NCBI GenBank assembly: GCA_028280635.1 | Contig: JANQLM010000099.1 | Coordinates: 1-64,000, forward strand | Direction: 5' to 3' | DNA length: 64,000 nt | Source: Halieaceae bacterium | GTDB lineage: Bacteria > Pseudomonadota > Gammaproteobacteria > Pseudomonadales > Halieaceae | Part shown: piece after piece, positions 51,954 through 61,912 of the stretch | Numbering within the stretch: position 1 is the first letter of the stretch | Layout: every line of letters starts with the position of its first letter | Translations under genes and position numbers: made by a program | The notes under the pieces: generated by a model | What the model was told of the DNA's origin: nothing | The model's input: the letters and a program-made list of their open reading frames with translations, nothing else | The model's database searches: none

Positions 51954-54900
51954 GGCACGCAAACGAACACGGTGGCCTCCGCGGTATAGATTTCAGTCTG
52001 GTCGCTGTCGATTAGCCTTTCCTTGGTAGCTCGCACTACCGCTTGGCCACATCGGTTCCGAGCGGTTATTACGCCGGTGGCCGTATCCACCTCAACAAAC
52101 TCGCCACCGCTCTCCACCGACCACTTCAGCCGGTTCTTGTTGGGCTGGTCGTCCAGGCTGTCCGAGCTGACAGGGGAGGCGCAGAAGATAGCGCTGTCCT
52201 TGCGGTAGAAGCCCACCGCCTGCAGGCGCAGGCTCTGGCTTGGCCGGATGATAATAGCGTTGAAGCGCGGCTGGATTTCCATATCCTGCAGCACGAAGTC
52301 CTTGTCTTCAAAAGGCTTGCAGTCGCCATCCATCTGCAGCAGGGAGCCATCTGTCCGACCGTCGGCGGAGGCCTGGATCTGGAAGTCCGGACCCTCCTGG
52401 TCGTTCTCCTCTCCGGTGCCGGTCACATAACCGGTGCTGGTGACATTGGCGAACTGGGTATTGGTAGAGCGCCAATCCGCATCCTGGGTAATGTCCTCCA
52501 GACTGCCATCCGGGTAGGTGGCGATGGCCGTGTACTGGTGGCCCGGCGGTTCACTACCGGGATCCTTGCCGGCGTCTTTGAATAGCCTCAGTTGTTCGCT
52601 GGGCCTGGCGGCAATCTCATGGGGTATCACCTCAATGCCGGTGACCGCTAGCGCCAGTACCTCCATTGCGGCACTGTCTTCAAAGCCCTGGCCTTCATAC
52701 GCCCAGTTGGCAGAGATGTTGGCGGTGCCGACCGCCAGCGCCTGTGCCTCGCCGGTATTGATATCGACCACGGCGACACTTTCATCGTCAGACGTCCAGG
52801 TGGATTCATCGCTGATTTCCACTTGCTCGCCATTGCTGAGAATTGCCAGCGCCGTGAAGGTCTGGGTAGAGCCGACATATTTCTGTACCGGGTCGGGCTC
52901 TACCTCAATGCTCAACACTGTCACCGCTGGTGGCTCCACGACCAGCTCGGCATCGGCGCTGTAGCTATTGCCGTCATAGTCGGCGCTGGCGGTAATCACT
53001 ACCGTCCCCTCGGCAACGCCGATAAACAGGCCGTCCGGGTTCTGCGGGGTGGCGACGTCATCATCGCTGGACTGCCAGGCCGACTCCTCGGTCAGGGGGA
53101 TAACGGTGCCATCGCTGAGGACAATGCGTGCTTCGTATTGGGCGGTGGTATCGATCACCACGGTCTGAGTGTCGGGCAACACCTCGTAGCTCTCCACCAC
53201 CACGGGTGATTCGACGGTGAGGTCGGCCCGACAGGACGGGACCTCTTCACAGGGGAAGGCCATGCCGTCAAAGCTGTATGATGCCCAGACGGTGACGACC
53301 CCCTCGGCTTTACCGGTGGCGAGACCGGCATCACTGCCCTGGCCGATCGCGGCAATTGTGGCATCGCTGGTAAACCAGGTGGACTCCTCTGTCACATCCA
53401 GCGACGAACCATCGCTGAACACCGCCACCGCCTGGTACTGCTGTTCGCCGTCAACCAGGATGCTGCGATCCTTGGGTGTCACCTCCACGCTCTCGACCAG
53501 CAGTGGCTCTTCAACGGTGAGCCTGGTGGCGCCGCTGTAGACCGTGCCATCGATGTTGACGTCGGCGGCCACTGTCACGATGCCCGCTGTGAGCCCGGTC
53601 GCGAGTCCGTCGCCATCTATCTCGGCAATAGTCTCGTCATCGGTATTCCAGCTCGCGATGTCACTGACGTCCTGGGTGGAGTCATCAGACAACAGGGCTG
53701 TTGCGGCGTATTGCAACTCGTCTCCCACCAGGATGGTCCGGTTCTCGGGTGTCACCTTGATATCCACAATGCTCACCGGCGGTGCCACCACCGTCAGTGA
53801 GGCGCTGTCCTGCAGCGAGCTGTCGCCTGCAAGGTAGGTGGCGGTAATGCCTACCTGGCCTGGCGCAACGCCTTCGGCTGTGCCTGTCTGGTCGATGGAG
53901 GCGATGGCGGTATCGCTGGATTGCCAGCTTACCTGTTCGCTGACATCTACCCGGTCACCATTGTCGAACACGGCTGTGGCCACATAGGCTTGCTGGTCTG
54001 CCACAGTGATTTCCGCCCTGGCAGGGGTTACCTGCAGTTCCTGGACGGTGGGGGCGTAGACTTCCAGCGTGGCTTCACAACTCGGCACGCCCAGGCAAGG
54101 CACGGGCATGCCATCTTCGGAGTACTCGACATAGACCGTGGTAACACCGGCTGCCAGCCCGGTGGCTAGCCCGGGGTTGCTGCCGGATTCAATGGTCGCT
54201 GTGTCCGTGTCAAGCACAAACCAGGTGGCCTCCGCCGTGATGTCCTCGGTGCTACCGTCGGTGAGCACGGCTGTGGCCGTGAACTGCAGGCTTTCCTCTT
54301 CCAATACCTCGCCGCGCTTGGGGCTGATCTGGATGTTGTCCACGCTGATGGCATTGACCGTCAGCTCGGCCGTATCGCTGAAGTCCAGGCCATCGTGGCT
54401 GACCGTGGCGGTGATAGTGACCTGACCGGCCAGTTTGCCGGTGGCAAGGCCACCCGGCGCCACCTGCGCCACGCTGGTGTCGGAGGATTGCCAGGCGGCG
54501 CTGTCTGTCACATCAACGTCGGTTCCGTCGCTGAGGCGCACGTCTGCCCGGAACTGCTGTGTCCCGCCCTCAAGGATGGACGCCAGCGGCGGTGACACGA
54601 CAACTTCAATCACAGTCACCGCGGGGGCCACTGTGATTGTCGCATCGCCCTGTACCAGCTCGTTCCCGGTGTCGAGTGTGGCAAGAATAGACGTGGAACC
54701 GCTGCTGACCCCGGTGGCCTCACCGCCGGGTTTTATCCTGGCAATGCTGTTGTCCCCGGTGGTCCAGTCGACTTCGTCGGTCACATCCAGCGTGTTGCCG
54801 TTGCTGAGCACGGCATCCGCCGTGTATTGCGTGCTGTCGCCCACTATGACGCTGGCTGAGGGTGGAGACACCACAACGCTTGTAATCGTAATCGGGTCTT

Positions 54901-57900
54901 CCACGTTCAGGATGGCGGTGCCGGTAATGTCCGCAGCGCCACGCAGGGTCGCGATAATGGTGACCTGGCCTTCGGCTTCCCCATGGGCCAGCCCGCGTCC
55001 GTCAATGGTGGCAATAGCCGTGTCAGAGCTGCGCCAACTGACGTAGCTGCTGACGGGTATCTTGATGCCATTGTTCAACACCAGGGTGGCCTCATACTGC
55101 TGCACGCTGTTGGTCACGATGGTAGCCAGCGGCGGGCTTACCTCCAGCTTGTCGACGATGCTGCCGACCGGCAGTACGGTGAATGCCGAGCTACCCCGGG
55201 TGGACTCGGGTTCACCGGCCAGGGAGGCGCGCACATCCGTATCCCCCGGCAGCAGCGCCAGGGCGAGCCCTCGGCCGAAGAAGTCGCTATTGCTGACCTG
55301 TACCGTTTGCCCGCTGTCGCTGCTCCAGGTGACTTCGTTGGTGACATCCCGGGTAGTATTGTCGGTGTACGTGGCAATCGCCTTCAACTGCACCGTCTGC
55401 AGGGGGAACAGAACGTTGAAGGCCGGCTCGATGGTGATGGTTTTCAGGGTCACCGGCTGAACGACTGTCAGCACCGCGCTGCCCGTTTGCTCGCTAAAGG
55501 TGGCCGCGATGTCGACGCTGCCGGCAGCGACGCCGGTGGCCAGCCCGACCAGATCGATGGAGGCGATTTCTGTATCGCTGCTCTGCCACTGTGCATCGGT
55601 GGTGACATCATCGGTTTCCCCGCTGGCACGAACGGCAAAAGCGGTGAACTGCTGGGTCGCGTCCACATTGATGGTGGCAGTCGCGGGTACGACATCGACG
55701 CGAATCACCGGGTCGGAGTCGACTTCCAGCCCGGTGGAATCGCTCACCCCGTCCTGGCTGGCGGTAATCTGCGTAATACCGATGCTCAGCGCCGTGGCAC
55801 GGCCGCGGTTGGGTGGCGTGTTGCTGATGCTGGCAACTGACTCGACCGATGATGACCACTGTGCCGTCCTGGTGATATCACGAGACGTGCCGTCGCTGTA
55901 GACGCCGGTCGCGGTGAAGTCGAGCGTGGTGGCGACGGCAATGTTCTCGTTGCGGGGAGAGACTGTGATTGCCTGCAGAACCGGCTCCGTTACCTGCACC
56001 GCAGAGGCCGCTGACAAACCTTCATAGGCGAAACGCAGGGTGTCCTCGCCAACGCGAATGGCGAGGGCTGTGCCGAAGTCATCGAGTGCGCCCAGTGCCA
56101 GGTTGTTGTCGGGCTCGTAGCGCTCGAGAATAGGTGGTGTGGTATCCAGCGACCAGGTGCCGTCGAAGGTGACGTTGTCGCTGGAGCCGTCATCAAAAAA
56201 GGCGATGGCCCGGTAGTCCTGGGTGGTGCCCAGCGGAATAGAGGCCAGTGCCGGGAAAATTTCCAAGGAGGTAAGTTCCGGGGGTGGTGCCTCCACAAGG
56301 ATGTCTGCGCTGTCAGACACGGTGCCGCCGTCAGTAGGAATACTTGCCAGGATCAGGGCGTTACCTTCGGCGATCCCGGTGGCCAGCCCGCTCTTGTTGA
56401 CGGCGGCGATCGACGTGTCGCTGCTGGTCCAGGTGACGTCCCTGCTGACGTCCTGGGTGCTGCCATCGCTGAGTGTGGCGGTGGCGGTGTATCGCTGCTG
56501 CTCCTCCACCACAACGGTGGCAGACGGCGGGGCAACCTCAAGGGATTCGATGACCACCTCCGGAGCCTTCACAGTCAGCGATACGCTGTCCCTGGCGGTC
56601 TGCCCGTCGCCGTAGCTCAGCAGTGCCCGGATGCTGGTAACGCCTTCCGCCAGGCCCGTGGCGAGGCCGCTGCTGTCCACCTGGGCGGTGCTGCTGTTGC
56701 TGCTACTCCAGGCTACATCGCTGGTCACATCGCGCTCGCTACCGTCGCTGAGCCGAGCCACCGCGGTGTACTGCTGTGTGCCCTGGATGAGGATTTCCGC
56801 GCTTTCGGGGGTGACGATCAATTCCTCGACCACCACAGGTAATGGCAGCACGGTCAGCAGGGCGCTGTCACTGAAGCTGTCAGTGTCGCTTACCAGTGTC
56901 GCCGTGATACTGGAGTTACCTTCGCTAATGCCAGTGGCGCGGCCGCGCCCGTCGATATGCGCTACGGCTTCATCGGCTGAATCCCAGCTCACGTCGCGGC
57001 TCACATCGATCTCGCTGCCGTCGCTGAGCTCGGCGATTGCGCGGAACTGCTGGCTGGTGTCGACCAGGATCTCAGCGCTGGCGGGCTCGACCCGCAGCCC
57101 GGTAACGACGGTGGCCGGCGCCTCCACACGCAGGCGTCCGCTATCGCTGTACAGTGTCCCGTCGACGTTGAGAGAGGCACCAATGTCGGAGGCTCCAGGT
57201 GCCTGGCCCACTGCCAGGCCTGAGCTGTCCACTGAGGCTACCTGGGTGTCGCTGCTGGTCCAGGTCACTTCATCGGAGACGTCCTGCTGGCTGCCGTCGG
57301 TGAATACCAGGCGCGCCTCGTACTGCTGGCTGCTGCTTACCAGCACGGTGGCTAGTGCAGGTTCGACCAGCAACGCCTCCACAGTGACCGCAGGTGGGTT
57401 GACCGTGATGCTGGCGGCGCCGGTGAAGGTATCCCCCTGGTAGACCACGGTTGCTGTGACTGACGTCGTGCCTTCCGCAACGCCGGTGGCAAGGCCGGAA
57501 TTGCTGACGCTGGCGATGGCCGTAGCGCCGGTTCGCCAGCTCGCATCGCGGGTCACATCTACCGTACTGCCATCGCTCAGCACCGCCTCTGCGGTGTACT
57601 GCTGTCTGCCGTCGATGAACACTTCAGCGGTGGGCGGTTGCACCCGAATTTCATCAATGGTGACGACGGGCGGTTCAACCGTCAGTCTGCCGCTGTCACT
57701 AAAGGTCTCGCCTTCGAACAGTAAGCTTGCAGTTATCTCGCTACGCCCCTCGGACAGGCCGGTTGCCAGGCCGCTATCATCCACATGGGCGACGGCGGCG
57801 TTGCCCACTGACCAGCTCACGTCATCACTGACATCCTGGCTGGAGCCGTCGCTCAGCAGCACCCGGGCTTCAAATTGCGCGCTACCGTCCACCAGCACAG

Positions 57901-60900
57901 TGGCGGTGGCGGGGTCGACGACCAGCTCCTCGATGGTGATCGCAGCTGGTGTCACGGTGAGCTCGCCACTGTCGGTATACGTCACGCCTTCGTACAGCAG
58001 GTTGGCGGTGATGTCCGCGGTGCCGGCGGACAGGCCGGTGGCTCGGCCCTGGCTGTTGACGCTGGCGATGCTGCTATCGCTGGAAATCCAGCTGACATCC
58101 CGGGTGACGTCGACCTGGCTGCCGTCGCTCAGCACGACCCGGGCGCTGTAAGCCTGCTTGCCACCCACCAGTACTTCGGCGCTGGCAGGTTCAACCAGGA
58201 GCTCTTCGATGGTGATGGCCTGGGCGATAACAGTGAGCCTGCCACTGTCGCTGAAGGACTCCCCCTCCAGCGCCAGTGTGGCGGAAATGTCGGCCTGGCC
58301 CGCTGCCAGGCCGGTGGCGCGGCCGGCGGCGTTGACGTGCGCCACGGTTTCGTCTGATGAATTCCAGCTCACGCTGCGGGTCACATCGATGTCGCGACCA
58401 TCGCTGAGCTCGGCAAAGGCCAGAAACTGCTCGCGAGATTCCACCAGAATCTCACTACTGGCGGGTTCGACCCGCAGGGCGGTAACGCTGGGCTCCGGGT
58501 CCTCCACTCGCAGGCGGCCGCTGTCTTCGAACAGCGTACCGTCGACGTTGAGACGTGCGACGACGTCACTGGCGCCGGCAGAACGGCCAACAGCCACCCC
58601 GGCGGCGTCCACGCTGGCCACCTGGCTGTCGCTGGAGGTCCAGGTCACCTCATCAGTGACATCCTGTTCGCTGCCGTCACTGAGCAAGGCGCGGGCGGTA
58701 AAAGCCTGGGTCCCATTCACCAGCACCGTGGCCCGTACGGGAGATACCACCAGGTCCTGCACCACCACCGCAGGCGGCGTTACTGTGAGCTCGCCGCTGC
58801 CACTGAAGGTGTCGCCCTCGTACTCGATGGTAGCGACTATGCCGGTGACGCCTTCAGCTACGCCGGTGGCCAGGCCGGCGCCATTCACTGTGGCGATAGC
58901 GCTGTCTACGGCTTGCCAGCTGGCGTCACGGCTTACGTCAACCACGCGGCCATCGCTGAGCACCGCCTCGGCGGTAAATTGCTGGGTACCCTCCACGATC
59001 ACCGTGGCGCGGGGCGGCTGGACGCGGACTTCCTCGATGGTGACAGGCGGCGCTTCGACCGTCAGGCGGCCATCATCACTGTAGGTCATGCCCTCATACA
59101 GCAGTGTGGCAATGATAGCCGCGCGGCCTTCGGCAAGCCCGGTGGCAAGTCCCAGGGCATCTACCTGCGCCACGCTACTGTCGCTGCTGCTCCAGCTGAC
59201 ATCGGCGGAGACGTCCTGGCTGCTGCCATCGCTAAGCAATACCCGGGCGGTGAAGGCCTGGGTGCCGTTGATCAGCACGGTGGCGCTGGGCGGATCAACG
59301 ATGAGTTCCTCAATGGTGACCGCGGCCGCCGTCACGGTGAGCGCGGCGCTGTCGGTGTAACGCGTGCCCTCGTAGTCCAGGATTGCGTTGATGCCAGTGC
59401 TGCCCTCGGAAACCCCCGTGGCACGCCCCTGGGCATTCACCTGGGCGATAGCGTTGTCGTCGCTGCCCCAGCTCACCCGGGTGGTGACATCCTGGGAGCT
59501 GCCGTCGCTCAGCAGCACCCGGGCAGTGAATTGCTGCTTGCCGCCGACCAGCACCTCGGCGCTGGCGGGATCGACGACCAGTTCTTCGATGACCACCTCC
59601 GGTGGGTTGACCCGTAGCCGACCGCTGTCAGAGAAACTACCCTCGGGGGTGGCCAGTATCGCCTGTATATCGCTGGCGCCGGGGTTGAGCCCCGTGGCCA
59701 GGCCCCGGCTGTCGACCTGGGCCACCGTTTCGTTGGAGGACAACCAGGAGACGCTGTCGCTGACATCTTCGGTGGTGCCGTTCTCAAACTCTGCCGTGGC
59801 CGTGAACTGCACTTCCCCGGCGGGCAGAGTGGTCGCGCTGGGCGGCGTCACGGTCAGGCCGGTGACCTGCGGCGCGAGCACCCGGATGTTAGCTGACCCC
59901 TGCAGGTCGCCACTATCCAGCGGCAGCAGGGCGTTTATCCGGGCGCTGCCGGCGTTGACTCCGGTGGCGAGCCCGCTGAGGTCCACGGTGGCTATTGCGG
60001 CATCCCCGCTACTCCAGGCCACGCTGTCGGTAACGTCTTGCGTGGTGCCATCGCTGTAGATGACGCGCGCCTGGTATTGCTGCTGGCCCCCCTCGATAAC
60101 ACTGGCGGTAGCCGGGGTCACGGCCAGCTCAACAATGCCCGGCGCTGCAGGGCGTACGTCCATCCTGCCTGAGCCCTCCAGGCTGATGTCACCTACGGTG
60201 AGCCGGGCGATAATCTCCGTGCTGCCCTCGGCGAGCGCGCGCGCCAGGCCAGTGGCATCAATGGTGGCGACCGTGGTATCGCTGGATGACCAGGCGACAA
60301 AATCGCTCACCTCGATTGCGCGCTCGCCGTTGATCACCAGGTCGGCGCCATAGCGTGTGCTGCCGCCCTCGGGCAATTCAATCAACGGTGGCCGCACCAC
60401 CAGTTCGATTTCCGCCTGGGTTTGCACCACCGTGACCGGTGTGCTGTCCTCCACACCGTTCAGGGCCGCGGTGACCAGGGTCTCTCCCGGCTGCAGCCCA
60501 AAGGCCAGGCCGCGGCCGAAGTCGTCGTCGTTGCTGAGTACCAGGATATTGCTGTCAGCGCTGCCCCAGGTCACAAGCTCGGTGACGTCCGCATTGCTGC
60601 CATCGGAATAGATGGCGATGGCCGTGTACTGCAGGGTGGTGAAGCTGTACAGCGCCGCATTCACAGGTTCCACGGAGATGGCTACCAGGTTAATTTCCGC
60701 GCCGCGTACCTCCAGCTGGGCTGACCCTGTGACCGTGTCGTAGCTTGCGCTGATAGTGGTGTTGCCCGGCGCTCTGCCTGTGGCGGAGCCACCCTCCTCA
60801 ATGCTGGCGACGGACTCTTGCTGGCTAACCCACTCGGCACCGCTGGTCACGTCGAGGCTGCGACCACTCTCGGTAACAGCGATGGCCTGGTACTGCAGCG

Positions 60901-61870
60901 ATTGGCCCACGTCGATGACGGCCCTCGGCGGTAGCACGTCGATTCGCACGATGTTGTCATCGAGCACGGTCAGCGAAGTCTGGTCAGACAGGCCTTCGAA
61001 GCTCGCGACAATCTCGGTTGCACCGGCCGCCAGCGCGCTGGCGATGCCCCGGGTCGGGTCTGTATTGCTGATGGTCGCGACCGCGGATTCGCTGCTGGAC
61101 CAGGTGACCACCTTGGTGAGATTGGCGGTACTTCCGTCGCTGTAGTTCCCGGTTGCCGTGTACGCGACGAGGGTGCCTTGCGGGGTGGTCTCATCCTGAG
61201 GTGTGACGCTGATTGACTCCAGCGTGGGCTCGGTAACCGTGATTGATGAAGAAGAGCTGAGGCCTTCAAAGCTGGCCACCAACTCATCCTCACCAACCGC
61301 GACCCCTATGGCTGTACCAAAATCGTCGATCTCACGGGCCACTGGAGCGGCGCCGGGTTCGTAGGCGGCAAGTATGCCGCTGTCGTTTTCCAACACCCAT
61401 TCGGCGGAAAAGGTGACGTTTTCCACCCGGCCGTCGCTGTACACGGCGTAGGCGCGGTAATCCTGGGTGGTATTTATGGGAATGGTGGCTGCCGGCGGCA
61501 GGATCTGCAGCACCTGGGCCACCGCGTCGGTGACGGTAAGCTCGGCGTCGCCGCTGACGCCATCGACGCTGGCGCTGATGCGGGTAGTGCCGGGCGTGAT
61601 TCCGGTGGCCACGCCGCTGTTGTCGACGCTGGCGATGGTGGGCTCGGCGCTGGCCCAGATGGCGCTGGCACTCAGGTCTTCCCGGCTGCCATCAGAGTAA
61701 ACGCCGGTGGCAGTGTAGGACTGCTGCAGGCCTGCCGGAACGCTGGCTTCTGATGGGCTGACTTCAATCGCCGTCAGCAGGCGGGCGCCGCCGTTGTCAA
61801 AGCTGGCATCGGAGCCGCCGCAGGCGGAGACCAGCGTCGCCAGAAACAGAATCCCGAACCGTTTCAACAT
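51950..61870 (-). CDS. Giant lipoprotein of about 35 bacterial Ig-like (Big_2) repeats
   Basis: 3306 residues in one uninterrupted frame. Lipobox LVSAC with Cys17 followed by GGSD predicts a lipid-anchored, outer-membrane protein. From residue 32 almost to the end run about 35 Big_2/BID_2-type repeats of 85-99 residues. Each shows …V-x-P-x-x-A-x-(V/I)…, TA-x-A-x-(L/Y)SDGS…DVT, W-x-S-S-D, A-x-(V/I)-(D/N)-x-x-G-x-A-T-G and S-x-x-L-T-V. Repeats carry higher-order five-domain units (separate entries). Two repeats contain a Cys pair (PCLGVPSC, PCEEVPSC). The last 140 residues are non-repeat with four Cys. Such proteins are surface stalks or adhesins. No secretion-system gene or catalytic domain is seen beside it. 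Confidence 0.92.
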   Translation of the reverse strand: MLKRFGILFLATLVSACGGSDASFDNGGARLLTAIEVSPSEASVPAGLQQSYTATGVYSDGSREDLSASAIWASAEPTIASVDNSGVATGITPGTTRISASVDGVSGDAELTVTDAVAQVLQILPPAATIPINTTQDYRAYAVYSDGRVENVTFSAEWVLENDSGILAAYEPGAAPVAREIDDFGTAIGVAVGEDELVASFEGLSSSSSITVTEPTLESISVTPQDETTPQGTLVAYTATGNYSDGSTANLTKVVTWSSSESAVATISNTDPTRGIASALAAGATEIVASFEGLSDQTSLTVLDDNIVRIDVLPPRAVIDVGQSLQYQAIAVTESGRSLDVTSGAEWVSQQESVASIEEGGSATGRAPGNTTISASYDTVTGSAQLEVRGAEINLVAISVEPVNAALYSFTTLQYTAIAIYSDGSNADVTELVTWGSADSNILVLSNDDDFGRGLAFGLQPGETLVTAALNGVEDSTPVTVVQTQAEIELVVRPPLIELPEGGSTRYGADLVINGERAIEVSDFVAWSSSDTTVATIDATGLARALAEGSTEIIARLTVGDISLEGSGRMDVRPAAPGIVELAVTPATASVIEGGQQQYQARVIYSDGTTQDVTDSVAWSSGDAAIATVDLSGLATGVNAGSARINALLPLDSGDLQGSANIRVLAPQVTGLTVTPPSATTLPAGEVQFTATAEFENGTTEDVSDSVSWLSSNETVAQVDSRGLATGLNPGASDIQAILATPEGSFSDSGRLRVNPPEVVIEELVVDPASAEVLVGGKQQFTARVLLSDGSSQDVTTRVSWGSDDNAIAQVNAQGRATGVSEGSTGINAILDYEGTRYTDSAALTVTAAAVTIEELIVDPPSATVLINGTQAFTARVLLSDGSSQDVSADVSWSSSDSSVAQVDALGLATGLAEGRAAIIATLLYEGMTYSDDGRLTVEAPPVTIEEVRVQPPRATVIVEGTQQFTAEAVLSDGRVVDVSRDASWQAVDSAIATVNGAGLATGVAEGVTGIVATIEYEGDTFSGSGELTVTPPAVVVQDLVVSPVRATVLVNGTQAFTARALLSDGSEQDVTDEVTWTSSDSQVASVDAAGVAVGRSAGASDVVARLNVDGTLFEDSGRLRVEDPEPSVTALRVEPASSEILVESREQFLAFAELSDGRDIDVTRSVSWNSSDETVAHVNAAGRATGLAAGQADISATLALEGESFSDSGRLTVIAQAITIEELLVEPASAEVLVGGKQAYSARVVLSDGSQVDVTRDVSWISSDSSIASVNSQGRATGLSAGTADITANLLYEGVTYTDSGELTVTPAAITIEELVVDPATATVLVDGSAQFEARVLLSDGSSQDVSDDVSWSVGNAAVAHVDDSGLATGLSEGRSEITASLLFEGETFSDSGRLTVEPPVVTIDEIRVQPPTAEVFIDGRQQYTAEAVLSDGSTVDVTRDASWRTGATAIASVSNSGLATGVAEGTTSVTATVVYQGDTFTGAASITVNPPAVTVEALLVEPALATVLVSSSQQYEARLVFTDGSQQDVSDEVTWTSSDTQVASVDSSGLAVGQAPGASDIGASLNVDGTLYSDSGRLRVEAPATVVTGLRVEPASAEILVDTSQQFRAIAELSDGSEIDVSRDVSWDSADEAVAHIDGRGRATGISEGNSSITATLVSDTDSFSDSALLTVLPLPVVVEELIVTPESAEILIQGTQQYTAVARLSDGSERDVTSDVAWSSSNSSTAQVDSSGLATGLAEGVTSIRALLSYGDGQTARDSVSLTVKAPEVVIESLEVAPPSATVVVEEQQRYTATATLSDGSTQDVSRDVTWTSSDTSIAAVNKSGLATGIAEGNALILASIPTDGGTVSDSADILVEAPPPELTSLEIFPALASIPLGTTQDYRAIAFFDDGSSDNVTFDGTWSLDTTPPILERYEPDNNLALGALDDFGTALAIRVGEDTLRFAYEGLSAASAVQVTEPVLQAITVSPRNENIAVATTLDFTATGVYSDGTSRDITRTAQWSSSVESVASISNTPPNRGRATALSIGITQITASQDGVSDSTGLEVDSDPVIRVDVVPATATINVDATQQFTAFAVRASGETDDVTTDAQWQSSDTEIASIDLVGLATGVAAGSVDIAATFSEQTGSAVLTVVQPVTLKTITIEPAFNVLFPLQTVQLKAIATYTDNTTRDVTNEVTWSSDSGQTVQVSNSDFFGRGLALALLPGDTDVRASLAGEPESTRGSSAFTVLPVGSIVDKLEVSPPLATIVTNSVQQYEATLVLNNGIKIPVSSYVSWRSSDTAIATIDGRGLAHGEAEGQVTIIATLRGAADITGTAILNVEDPITITSVVVSPPSASVIVGDSTQYTADAVLSNGNTLDVTDEVDWTTGDNSIARIKPGGEATGVSSGSTSILATLDTGNELVQGDATITVAPAVTVIEVVVSPPLASILEGGTQQFRADVRLSDGTDVDVTDSAAWQSSDTSVAQVAPGGLATGKLAGQVTITATVSHDGLDFSDTAELTVNAISVDNIQISPKRGEVLEEESLQFTATAVLTDGSTEDITAEATWFVLDTDTATIESGSNPGLATGLAAGVTTVYVEYSEDGMPVPCLGVPSCEATLEVYAPTVQELQVTPARAEITVADQQAYVATAVFDNGDRVDVSEQVSWQSSDTAIASIDQTGTAEGVAPGQVGITATYLAGDSSLQDSASLTVVAPPVSIVDIKVTPENRTILVGDELQYAATALLSDDSTQDVSDIASWNTDDETIAEIDGDGLATGLTAGIVTVAADVNIDGTVYSGATRLTVEEPLLVESVEVTPKDRSILVDGEQQYQAVAVFSDGSSLDVTEESTWFTSDATIAAIGQGSDAGLATGKAEGVVTVWASYSFDGMAFPCEEVPSCRADLTVESPVVVESYEVLPDTQTVVIDTTAQYEARIVLSDGTVIPLTEESAWQSSDDDVATPQNPDGLFIGVAEGTVVITASADYDGNSYSADAELVVEPPAVTVLSIEVEPDPVQKYVGSTQTFTALAILSNGEQVEISDESTWTSDDESVAVVDINTGEAQALAVGTANISANWAYEGQGFEDSAAMEVLALAVTGIEVIPHEIAARPSEQLRLFKDAGKDPGSEPPGHQYTAIATYPDGSLEDITQDADWRSTNTQFANVTSTGYVTGTGEENDQEGPDFQIQASADGRTDGSLLQMDGDCKPFEDKDFVLQDMEIQPRFNAIIIRPSQSLRLQAVGFYRKDSAIFCASPVSSDSLDDQPNKNRLKWSVESGGEFVEVDTATGVITARNRCGQAVVRATKERLIDSDQTEIYTAEATVFVCVP
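54893..56281 (-). repeat. Second copy of the Ig-repeat block 2-6 (repeats 21-25)
   Basis: Five consecutive Ig-like repeats (463 residues) correspond one-to-one with repeats 2-6 at 60146-61522. The first of each block shares the unique insertion IPx-T-TQDYRA…YEP…DDFGTA; the second, SISNT-x-P-x-RG; the fourth, NSD-FFGRGLA/NDDDFGRGLA. Other repeats lack these features. Confidence 0.85.
56840..58219 (-). repeat. Five-domain super-unit B (repeats 14-18)
   Basis: Exactly 1380 bp (5 x 92 codons), directly adjacent to super-unit A, and matching it repeat by repeat: 14 with 9 (ASAEVLVGGKQ), 15 with 10 (ARVLLSDGSSQDVS), 16 with 11 (VQPP…TAEAVLSDG), 17 with 12 (DEVTWTSSD, NVDGTL), 18 with 13 (LRVEPAS-x-EILV). 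Confidence 0.88.
58220..59599 (-). repeat. Five-domain super-unit A (repeats 9-13)
   Basis: Exactly 1380 bp encoding five 92-residue Ig-like repeats; tandem partner of super-unit B at 56840-58219. Equal length and one-to-one motif matching indicate block duplication by unequal crossing-over inside the gene. Confidence 0.88.
60146..61522 (-). repeat. First copy of Ig-repeat block 2-6
   Basis: Residues 117-575 (459 residues), repeats 2 to 6. It matches repeats 21-25 in order, 19 repeats further on. The first repeat of the block has the long variant loop AAYEPGAAPVAREIDDFGTA absent from ordinary repeats. Confidence 0.85.
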
Positions 61871-61912
61871 GTCGATCTACTCTTCTTCGGCTGCACCCGC
61901 GGGCCGCCTGAC

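Noticed and set aside
53544..60611. Series of Ser/Val-rich plus-strand frames opposite the giant Ig-like gene
   Set aside because: Repeated because the true gene is repeated; no ribosome binding sites.
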